Positions 48,901 through 60,900 of a stretch of DNA of 64,000 nt are shown here, piece after piece (position 1 is the first letter of the stretch; each line of letters begins with the position of its first letter). The notes beneath the pieces are model-generated. The model did no database searches. It was not told where the DNA came from and saw nothing but the letters and a program-made list of their open reading frames with translations. The translations under genes were made by a program, and so were the position numbers. This DNA is from Sclerurus mexicanus (taxonomy: Eukaryota > Chordata > Aves > Passeriformes > Furnariidae): contig VWZF01006917.1 of NCBI GenBank assembly GCA_013396755.1, forward strand, positions 208,812-272,811, given 5' to 3'.

Positions 48901-51900
48901 GATGGCCCAGAATGCAGAAGTTATAGACAGAAGCACCAGTGGAATTGGGCACTGTTTTGCTCTACTCCCATTAATGCTCTCCCTTGGGAGGCAAGTACCA
49001 GCACTCTTACAGGACATGTCACACGATTCCATCTCAGTGGCTATCACTATTCTTGGGCACTATTTATTTACTAGTATAGACATATCCTAAAGATCAAAGA
49101 AATGTCAGAATATTGACAGTTACTAAAAGAGAGAGAGTGCATTCATCTAGGTGGATGCACTGGGCTTGAAATATCAATGCCTTGGACAGACACCATTTAA
49201 AAACAGCCACAAAGTTTTACGAAGGACAGGTAAATGGAAAGTGCAAAAATAAAGCCAGAAAATTGTAGATTAAAAATTAGTTAAAAGTAACAAACAGAAA
49301 GAAAAGGTCCTGTGAATGTTAGAATCAAGGAGTGTGTGGGTGAAATAGGTAACTCTTACTTCATGAGAAAGATAACAGCTGATTTTATTAATAGAATCAC
49401 AGAACAGTTGAGGTTGGAAAGGGTCATATAGAGACAGCTGCCCAGAACCATGTCCAGACAGCTTCAGAATACCTCCAAGAACAGAGATTCCAAAATTTCT
49501 CTTTTCTATCACTTTTCCTTCCTCAAAATTGTATAAAAAAGTTAAATGTGCCATACTTCCCATAAAGTCAATTTTAAGATACAATAGCTTGAATGAGAAT
49601 AGCAAAATATTACTGAGACATTAAAGAATAGCAAAGTTACATGCGTTAAGTATCCTCAAATTGATTTCATCAGTTCTGTGAAACCAAATATACTGACCTT
49701 ATGTCAACATTCATTCAAGTGTTACTCAATAACTTGGAACTGTTGAGAATTATTTTTGTAACAGATTGGAAAAGTCCCAGAGGATTAGATCAGAACATCC
49801 TTCAATTTATTTTTAGGAAAAGAAAAAGTTCTCTCTGTGGTCTAATGGAATGCTTCACTCAACCTGACTTCACAAGAAGATACAAATCAAATTACTAAAC
49901 AATCACAATCCAAATGGCAAATACTAACAAAGATGATAAAGCAACAGAAAAGCCCATATGGACCTATCTAAATGAAATTATTCAATTAAGTCTAATCTCC
50001 TTCTCTGGCAGGGGTACATGGCTTAATGAAGATAAGGAGCCATCTGATGTGATGCATTTTTACATGATTGTATAAAGCATTCTTATAGCAAATGATGGAT
50101 ATATAGTCTAGGTGAAATAAATACAAGATTGGTGTTCAGCTAACTGAAAAACTGCAGTAAAGCAGTCCTTGTTGATTCAGTCTTAAAATGAAGTGACATT
50201 TCAAATATGGTCCTGCAGGGCTCTGTTCAAAGCCAGGCTCTCTTCAGTGCTTTTATTAACTAACTGAATGATGACAGACAGCATGCACTTGAAACATTTG
50301 CAGATGATGGTAAGTTGGGAGAGCTAGCAGGAATGTTGAAATCTAAATTCAAAGACACCTCACCAAATTAAAAACTACAAGAAAACAGTGAAATTCCAAA
50401 AAAATATGCAAAATACTACATTTAGGGAAAACTTTTTATGCATATATCTATATACACACATACATATATATATATAGCTCCCAAGCATAACTGAGAACAT
50501 CTGGTGATCTAGAAATACTGTACTAAGGGGTTTACCACAGACCACAAATTCAATAAGTCAAAGTGAGATAGTTACAAAATAAGACAGATCTCATTCCAGC
50601 ATTCACAAAGAGGGTAATAAGTGAAATGATAGCAATTATTTAATTTTATTTGCCATGTGTCAGCTGGGGCCATGATGAACATCACTGATGAAGAGATATG
50701 TGATGAAGCTGAAGCAAGTTCAGATGAGAACAACAAAGTCACCAGGTATTTAGAACATCGTAGGAAAATCTGAAAAGAATTTAGAAATTGGACCTCTAAA
50801 CAGTTATTAGGAAGATAATTTTCCTTCACAGTCTGCATACAAAAAAAGAGCATCTTCATTTTTTGTACTGAAGATGCTAGCTGTATATAAGGAAAATATT
50901 TCCAAGGTGGATAATGAATGGCTAGGACAGACTGTAGCACCTCTGTATGACAGACCTCTGCTCAGGCTGCAGCGGGCTTGGGGGCAAAACCTTTCCCTTG
51001 ATGTTCGCTTGTAGCCTTTTTCACCCAAGCAGATCTAAATGCAGGTGTGCAGGAGGAAATCCGTCACCTGTCTGACTAGAACATGGGGCCATTCTCACAT
51101 GGCCATGGGAAGACACAAGATGAAACTTCAAACTCCATCAGGAGTCCATGTCCTGAACAACCATTGATGCAGTGGTCACACAGCAGGGGTCTCACCCCCT
51201 GTCTGCATCCAGATAAAGAACACCAACACAACCCCAGTGGTCTAGATGTGTCTCCACTGCCATGGGATACACTAAGTCATCTCTTACTGTCCTTTTTGTC
51301 CTTGCATTTCTATAATTTTGAGTCATTGCAGCCAGACCCAAGGCCAACCAGGTACAGAGAAACAGATCTTTGATAACCTTCTCCACCAATACTGAGACTG
51401 GTAGATCAACACAAGAAGGTTTCTAGATCTGACACTGTTTAACTTGGTAAAAAAGGCCATCAGAAGAATGAGTTCAGATGCCGAAGTCTTTCACTTTAGG
51501 TACCATTATTTCAAGCTTATAAAATCCATTCACATAACAAGAACTGTACATAAAAAAAAAATTTACAGTGGTAATGATATTAAATAAAAGTTTGTAAAAT
51601 ATGGCCAGGCTCCCTAATGAGTATATTCATTCTACATAAGCAATCTAGATATCCCAAGTTACCAACTTCTTTGTGGCAAATACTTCATATGAATGTATGG
51701 TACTGATTTCAGAGAATCATGACAAACTAAGAAGCTTCATTTCAGCAGTGGTTCAGTGAGCTATTTAAACTCTCCACTTCTCATGAGCTAAAGACAACTT
51801 ACCTCACTCCAGTTGCCTACTATCCAGTAGGCATCACCAGGCAAACTGTTGGATGTTATTACATGGCTGTTTCCTGTGACATTCGTTAAAACACCCTCAG

Positions 51901-54900
51901 ATGTTGCACTTTGGTTTCTCAGAGCATGCTCAAGAGCTGAGGATTGTGTGCTGGTAGTTATGGTGTCAGGCAGCTTTGCTTCTTTTCTCTTTTCAGGCTG
52001 GTACGTGTCCTGGTCTTGTCTTGTCATTGGTGCATGCCCAAGAACTGTGGGTGTTTCTGTAACTGCTGCTTGTGGGGTAGGTATTTCTACAACAGGCACA
52101 TCAACCTGCAGGCTGACATCGTTTGCTGTTGTTGGAAATGCCAGCTCTTGTGCTGCTCTGCTGACAGGAAGGAGCGTAGAAGGGTCTTGGTGATGAGATG
52201 ATGGTGGGGACTGGGGAGTCACACTGTCATTTTGAAGGACAGGAGAGACAGTGTCTAGGGTTGTGCTTCTGGTTCTGATTTCAGCATTCAGTTCTGTGCT
52301 GTGAAAGAAATCAGCTGGTTTCCTGCTGACTCCAAGAGGTCCATCAATGTCATCAGATTCCTCAGTTAAGTAATCATAGCTGGAAGTTATTTCTGGATTA
52401 CTGGTAAATGAAGAAACAGAAATGTCCTCACTTTTTTGCATCTTACTCTCTACAGTAGAAGCTGGCTCACTTTCAGAAGTATTTTCAGAATGTCTTATAA
52501 TTTCAGTACTTAAGCTGTTATGAAAAGGCCATGAAGTAGTATTTTGATGTGAATTATTTTCAGTAGAAATAACTGGATAGTTGTAAACATCACTTGGTCC
52601 AGCAAAATTATTTTGCAATGTTCTGTTGGCTGTTCCCTCTTTTTCTGAGACATTACTCAAACCAGAGGATGTAGGCGAACAGGGAGTTACAGTTCCAGGG
52701 TCAGGTGTTTTTGTTGTTATATAGGACCTTGGTCTGGGTATTCTGCGAGGAAGACTCCGTTCAGTAGTTGTTTTTCTGATTATGATCTTGCCTCTTCTGG
52801 GTGCCAGTGGGGGCATCAGGAATCTTCCAGCAGAAGGGCATTGCTGAAGACCACACAGGGCCTTAGAGTTTGGTCTCTTGGAACTATCACATGGCTCATC
52901 ATTATTTTTGGCACAAGTGACATTACGAGTCCTTATTCCACCACCACATGTAACTGTGCACTGCAAATGAAACAGAATTAATACACCTCCTGCTGCACAT
53001 ATCAATAGGTATCAGACGGCACTTGTTTATAATAAAGAAGCATTATTACAAATAATCAATTACAAAGTTTTTCTTGAAGAACAAGTCCTTCATTCTACTC
53101 ATGTTCTGCTACCATGGTGTTTTTTTCAAATTTTAAGAATAGTAAATATCACCTTGGGGAAACAGTAGTGCAAAAATGCTACATGACAAAATGTTAAAGT
53201 AATATAATAGATCTTGATTTCTTCATTGACTCACAATAGTCAATTAGCCAATACTTTTTCCACCAGGGTTATAAAAAACAGACTTAAAACCTACAATCAA
53301 AACCACACTTGACTGCCTCAGTGCTGCTCACAGTGCCCCAGACCTGCTGTGATGCTCCACACAGCTCACAGACCCTTGTTGACTTTATGAAATGGATTTT
53401 TCATTCAGACCAAGTGCTGCCAGAGCTGCTACCATGTATGTCCTCAGTTACAGACTACTGAAAGTAACTTATCTGGCTGCTATTTAAATGGGAGCACTGC
53501 TGTGTACTAAGGGTGCTGGAAGCTAAAGACACACAGTTTTTCTGTGATGTTTTTCATCCTCAGGCCCACAGTCACAGCTATGCCTTCAGCAGCTGTCACT
53601 CCATGAAGGACTTTGTGAAATCACACTTCTCTGGTCTGTGGTTCTCAGGCTGGATGGCTGGTTGAGTATGAATGCAGATGTTACAAACAACCTACTAGAG
53701 GAATTCTTCCTAGGATGTGAGGGAGTCTGACCAGTTAACCCAGAGGGCTTATAACCAGGTGCTCAACATGAAGTGATAAACACTCCATTTGCCAGCACTT
53801 TAATGCCCCTGGCACATGTAACCTTTTTTTAGACCTTTAGTCTAGGTCATGGGGCAATAAAAACACCAATGGCCTTGTGTTACTGGGACACTCTCTGTTG
53901 TTCACACTTGTAAAATAACATCAGCTCTGCAGCAACAGGAGCTGGGAAACAAGCAGAGTGGCCTCACAGCAGGTAAGTTCATTAGCTATTGTCTGTCCTC
54001 CTTGCACTTCCAGATGAATAGCATGTTAAATTACTCAGAGCTATGCCAGTTCACCTCGGCTACAATCTGACCTCTGAAGTTATGCAGCAAAGGGTTTTGC
54101 TTATTGAGGAGGACAACAACTACTAACTCTATGTTGCTGCTTAAACAGAAACACAACTCACTTATTTTGTCACTTTGTCACTTGCATAATTTATACTAGC
54201 ATTCAAGGGAGTTAAAAGGAACATTCAACCTTATTAACTTTTCAGGGTACTGTCTGTCTCCCAGAATTAGCTTTAAAAATCTCTGGTTTAGATTACAGCC
54301 ATGTACTGAAAAGAGATTTCAGAATGGCTACAACACTCTGTGCCTTTATTTGCCTAACTAAGTATGTTTAAATTAAAAGATACAGAATGATCTTCCAACA
54401 TACAGATAAGTTTTGAGCAACAGAAGTTTTACCTGTGTAAAATCTCTCCCTTATATTCAGCAATAAGGAATATTCTGCAGTTACAAATCTCCTGATAATC
54501 CTGTCATTTATGCAGGTGAAATAGTCTGTCCTACACCCCCCTCTTCAGTTTATACAGGTATAAAAATTTATTTTTGTCAGTAAATTGCCAATATAATCCA
54601 ATGGCACATGAGCACCAGCAGCATGACATTTCCATATAATTGTACTGCTAGTTGTGTAACCCCAGTCTCTGTCTTCACAGGCATTTAAAACATGGTGGTT
54701 ACTCAATTAACAAAACAGTCAACATTATGTAGTGATGGTATGTGAGTAGCACAGACTGAACTAGTGCTGTCACAAAATTTTATTAGTACATTAAGTGACC
54801 CTGCGCTCACAGCAGTGAGTCTAGTGAAAAGGGAAAAAAAAAAAAAAGAGGAGAAAGAAGAGAGAGTATTTATCAAAAAAGGAAAAAAAGAAAACACAGT

Positions 54901-57900
54901 ATTTTCAAAGGGACTTCCAATGATCATCTAGTCTGACCACTTCATAGCTGATCCAAAGTTAGAGCATGCTGTTAAAAGCATTGTCCAAATTCCTCTTAAA
55001 CACTGACAGGCTGTAGGCATCAAATACCTATCTAGGAAGCCTGTTCCAGTGTTTGACCACCCTCCCAGCAGAGAAATGCTTCCCAGTGTCCAGCCTGAAC
55101 CTTCCCTGGTGCAGCTTTGAACAATTCCCACGTCTCCAAAGACTGCAAGCTATGGGAAGAAAGGCAGAGTCATGAATACAAGAGATATGAATGGAAAGGA
55201 TGTAATAACACTTCTTTGTAGGCCTACAGACATGACATACAGCCTCCCGCCAGCCTGGTCCACATCAACCATTAGTGTCACACAGACCTTTTAGCACTCA
55301 AACACGCTCTGTTCTATCCCAAAAGCTCAGCAAGTCAAGAAACAGTTAACATGCAACACTTGCTGAAGTATTTAGCAAGCAGGGCAGCTTTTCTTCTTCT
55401 GCACAAAGGATTTGTGAAGGCATGTTAAACAAAAAACAAAAAAAATTTTTAGAAAACCAAAATAGCAGCTCATTGGTCCCCTCTGCTGACTACGACAGGT
55501 CATTTGGAGAAAAACATTCAGTATTACAGCTGAGAAGGATTTACCTCAGTCCAGTTGCTCACAGTCCAGTCAGATGGGCACAAGACATCTCTGTTGCATG
55601 ACAGATGGGTCTTTGGTTTAAGCAGGTGCTGGCACTCTGTGACAGCCAGTGCCTGCTCATCGGATCCCACTGTCTGGATGCAAAGTACAGCCCGCTTCTT
55701 CTGGCCTGTTGGGCCACATGTGGTTGAACATTTCTGCCATTCCCCAGCCCACCACCTGAAAACCAGGGAGATGAGAAACACTGCTAAACAACTTCTCACA
55801 AGCACATGAAGGAAAAGGTCAGAGGTCACAAGAAAAAGAACCACTAATTTAAAATCTGAGTCCAGATCACTCCAGATCATTTCCACTGTCCTCTAGTACC
55901 AGCCAGTCACCGAATGAGAGAAGACAGAAGGAGACAGACACCCAGACAGAAGTAGGCATGGAGTGTTACATCTCAAAGGAGTGTAAGAATCCACTGAGCA
56001 GATAGTCTGTCAAATTCAAATTTGAGGAACTGCTATTAAGTCTATTTAAGCAAGTAATGTCTTTACTTATCCTATTGTTTATCTGTTTACTGCTACCTCA
56101 GGAGAGAAAAGTTAACAAACAAGAATCACTGGAGGGTCTGTAATGACAGCACAAAGGTGAAGCAGGTCCCCTAACAAACGTCTGTGTTGCCAGTACTGCA
56201 CAAGGGTTCAAACTGGCCCTGTGTTACCTCCATGTGTCCCTCTCCCTATGAAGGTCAGTCTTCCACAGTGTAGAAGACATAGGCAATGTTCCACCAAATT
56301 AAAGATAACTCTAGTTACTGTTTTCTCTAGTGCAGTATTTTCCAATGCAAAACACCTTACTGATAAGAGCCATCCCCTTTGTATTTGGTTAGCCTTTCTC
56401 CATCTTCATCCACCTATTTTTTCTCATGATGACCCAAGTGGATTGAGTATCTGCATATATATCTTCCATGATAAGAAAGGGGAGCAAAAAATTTCTGGGC
56501 TTCTACTAGTTGAGAAGCATTGGCATCAACTGTGTTAGTCCAAAGATTTACCTTTATATTTAAAAATTTAAAAAAAAAACAAACCAAAGACAGGTCTTTT
56601 TCTTTCCAGTTTAGAGTGCCCTAGGCAAGTACACAACTTCAAGCTGCTGTATAAAAAGCCTGGCCCAGCTGTCAATGCTAAGCCACAAAAGCTCCTAGAC
56701 AATATTACTTGTTCCTGAGCTTTGAAGGAGGTAATGACAAAGCCTTTTGATGAAAATAAGGCAGGAATATATTGAGATAATGCCTTTCTAGACAAAATGG
56801 CAGGAAAAATTACTTCTGGCTTACAACCAATACCATTCTATTGGGGTTTTTGTCCTTTCAAGGTCCATGAATCTTGAGGGAATTATTATCCCATTCTGAT
56901 AAATTCATCAAAGTTCAACATTCAGATTTGTAACAGTTTTTAGTCCTTGCTTTGTCTCCCATCTTACTGCAGTTCTGGTTTCTTCAGTTTGCTGACAATC
57001 CCTCATCCCTTTCCACTCTAATTTCCATGTTCCTTAATTAATTTGTTCTTCAGTAGCAAATGAGCTGTCACTGATTTGGAAGGCAGTGATATCTACTTCT
57101 TATAATTAAAAAAACCCCAAACAACCAAGCCCCAGAGCAATCAAGCCATGCATACAGCTTATTTGTGCAACCATCTGGTCCTCTCTGTGCTACCTGCACC
57201 CATCTTCCTTTTCTTTGTTTATCTATACATACAGCATTTCCTACAAGCCCTTTGTGGCACTGACTGCTTTGCTCTAGAACGCAGCCCACTGCAACCACAA
57301 CCCTGTGGCAGGGTCTCTGGATCTTGCTGTAATTTAAAAAAAACAAAACCAAACAAACAAAACCAAAAAACACCCCAAATATTTCTCTCCTCTTCCTGCC
57401 TATCTTTGTATTGTTTCTTGCTCTTCCAGGCGTCTGCAAACAACAAAGAAAAACTAACAAGCTGGTAAAAAGTGAGGACACCTCAGCAGAATACAATAGC
57501 AAACAAGAGAAGAATATATCATCGCTGCCTAAATCAAGACATTTCAGAGTTGTTTCCATCTCTTGCATCTTCTTTCCAATTTTATCTTTTCTACAACCTT
57601 GTCAATTGCTGACATTTCAGCACAAATGGAGCTTAAATATGTGAATGGCTCTATTAATTTTAATGCACCCAGATCACGTATTTCAAGCTAGACACACTAA
57701 GCTGACACCTTTTCAAATAGCTCTGAGTGACAGTTCAAGAGTTTGCAGGTTTAAATACCAAACTCCTAGCAATAAATTTTGAGAGCTTACTACAGAACTA
57801 CAGTAATGGTGTGTGGTTAACTACTGCACACAAAACATTTTTTAAAAGTCGTGAAAGAAAGTAAGGTGCTCCATGGTTAGAAAATCCCAGAATTAGGATT

Positions 57901-60900
57901 TTATCCTATTGCACCTTCATGATCAAACTAAAGTTACGTTTAGCCATGGGACTTGCCCTGTAGAGTTCTTCCTCACTGAGTGCAGGTAACAGTGCTGGCA
58001 AGCCATGCAATTAATTGTCTGACACCCTGTTTACCACACACACTTCAAAAACTTGCTCTAACCAGAAGTTTATTCTTATCAGTAACTAGAATTTCTGGTG
58101 TTGTATTTTCCTATTTTACTTCTAGGACACATGTACGTGCCTCAAACATTCAAGAATAAGAAACCTGACATAGAAGTACATGCACTCTTGTCTCCTCATG
58201 GTCCCTGCTGAGGACCTGAACTTTGGGATCTCAGCCAAAGGGGAAGAAAGGCAAAACCAAGATTGAAAAACACCATCCACTTGTCAGAAAGAAGAAATCA
58301 GTAGATAGCAATGCTGACTGTGGTGAGAAACTGGGACAGGCTGGTGGAAACTGAAGCCTGATGGAAGCTGCCATTCAGTAAACGTTCCTATCTCTGGATT
58401 CTGTGGCATTTACCACTACAGGAACTGAGTGGTTCTGAAGTATTAATGCACCACCTGGTCCCTGCAAGGTGAAACAACTGCCTTATCTCCACAGGCAGGC
58501 ATAGCATGGAAAGATTGCAGTAACAAACAAGCAAGCAAAATGCATGATTTGAATAATTAATTTCCATGAGCATTAATTTTCCTGAGACTGTCAAAACAGG
58601 GAGCAGCCTGTCTGATGGAAACTAATCTCAGAGAGTTTTCAGCTGCAGCTGTGAGTGCTCAACTCTTCCGCAATCAAGCCTGGGACAGAGGTGGGAAGAA
58701 GATCTGACTCTTTCAGGTGGCATATAGCTGCCTTAAATAAGACCTATCTCTTCCTCCCACACTAAGTTTCCAAGGGCTGTAACAAATTAGGCAGAGCCTA
58801 ACAGCCTCATCCATTACCCGCTCTTGATCTATACCTAGATGATGTGTGCTGAATGAGGTGCGGACCTGTTGAAAACCTTAGAAGCATGGGATTTTGGAAC
58901 CAAATCATGACTATGGGGCTGAATGTTCACCCCCTTTCACCCTCCTTCCCTCCATTGTGTCACAACTAAAGAAAGACTGTCTTCTTTCAGTACTTGTACA
59001 GCATCAGGCACAACAGATACCAACAGGGCATTGATTCTCACTGTGTACTATAATAGAAATGAGATTTCCTACTCTTATTTTGCTGTCGGAAGTCTAGTAA
59101 GCCATCTGGAAGTAGGACAATAGAGTAACAGCAGATAGAAAGCAGGAGATTTGAAGTACTTATGAAATACCTATTTAGGGTTACTCTGTTCAAGTCGGTA
59201 GTCAGGTTAAAAAGGCACCAGGCAATTTTCTTTACAGGGCAAAGCAGAACTTTTACTCACAACATTATAACTAGTTAAAATTTCACTCTTTTTCAAGTAC
59301 TATCTACTCACTTTTAATATTAACACCTACAGAACCAAATCAAAGAAACATGTAACTGGAAACCATACTCCCTACCTTACCATGGGAAAAGGCATGCATT
59401 TAAAATACACTCTCATTGCACTCCTACTAAACAATATCACTCAAGCTGTACATTTTAACTCTCAGCTGTTCAACCATCTTTACTTTGTTCTGAGTCAAAA
59501 TGTTGCATACACATATTGTGATACTTCTAATATTTTATTCATTTTGCCCCAAATTGTTTTAGCAGAAAGTGTAATAATAAATGTAATAATAAGTATAAAA
59601 TAAATTCAGAGCAAGTCAGCTAACAAGTAAGAATGTTAAGACGTAGATTTCTCAGAAGCCTTTAATTCAAACTGTTTATAACTAACTTCCTGAAATAATG
59701 AGATAAGATCTGGTTTGTGAGAGTCATAAACGTTTTATTCTTTATCTGTAGCTACTGTTTGATAAATTATCTGTTTCTGGTTTAGTGGTCTAGTACCTTG
59801 TTTTACACCAGTGGGATTTAGCAGATCATCAGATGGAAGTTAATGGAAGAGAACAACCATCTCTTTTAGATAGGATGTTATAAAGAACCAGGCTCACTGT
59901 TGGAAAGGGCAGGATCATCCAATGGTTTCAGTTCCATGGCTCATCACTGAACAAGTGATGTGTTTAACAGCACTGTCCTCTCCTCTAGCACAGAATTTAG
60001 CCACCTCTCTACAGAACACTTGGCCTTCAGAAGCTTCACGTGGACTCTTGGTTATCTTGTATAATGCCACAGGGGACAGTCACACCTTCCTCCAATATTC
60101 AGGTCTTCTTTAGAGCCAACAAACTAACAAACTGTACTAAGTTGTCTTCTGTTTCATATGAAGATGTGTAACAATCAGTTCGGATTAGAGGTGACACATA
60201 TGCCATGGAAAGCTAATACCAACTAAACCTAACGCTCGGACTACAGCCTGGGACAGAGACCAGATCTACAAAAGGAAGGGCTTGGCAAGATTAATTCTTC
60301 ACTGCCATCACTTCCAACAGAGGAATTCAAGGCCACCAACAGAAGCTAGTGAGAGCCAGGTTACTGATTAGGCAAGCCATAAAAACCTCTGGAAACACCT
60401 TGATTTAAAACCAGTTGGAAGCTGGAAGAGCACCAGAAAGAGATACACCTTATGTTTGCCTTGCCTTTATTCTTCCTTAGGTGGGTAGGCCCTGCTGAGA
60501 GCCAGAACAGGGACTTTGACAGACCCTTGGTCAAACTACTACAGTCCCTCTTATGTTATTAAGAGAAAAATAAATAGACAACACGACTCCAGAACTAAAT
60601 ATATACATACAGTTTTCCTGCACACCGCTTTGTCATTATTTTTGTGCTCTCCTCTGCAGTGCAGAATGAATTTAGGAAGCATCACTCAGGCTGTCGGCAC
60701 ACAAGAGCAGCTCTGCCTGGTCTGCAGAAGAGCTTGTTCACATATCACGTAATTCTACAATTTGCTCAACAAGGGACAAATTCTGCTCCCTCACTTTCAA
60801 GAGCAGGTCCAAATAATGTTGTCACTTAAATGACATAAACTGAGTTAATCTGGAACTCTGGAACTGACAGCATAGTTTATATATGCCATAAAAAACACTA

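Larger units (their letters stand above)
47387..51802 (-). other. ADAMTS12 intron with CR1 fragments
   Basis: About 4.4 kb. It contains a short antisense CR1 end near 49393 and an old sense CR1 copy from about 50205, both listed separately. No exon was recognised. Confidence 0.75.

Noticed and set aside
51849..52201. Plus-strand frames of 114 and 85 codons opposite the large ADAMTS12 exon
   Set aside because: They are antisense shadows of the mucin-like coding exon and have no independent support.
57068..57568. 166-codon minus-strand frame in the 6.3 kb ADAMTS12 intron
   Set aside because: It runs through an A/T-rich low-complexity tract, lacks a TSP1 or other domain, and the neighbouring exons already join in phase.
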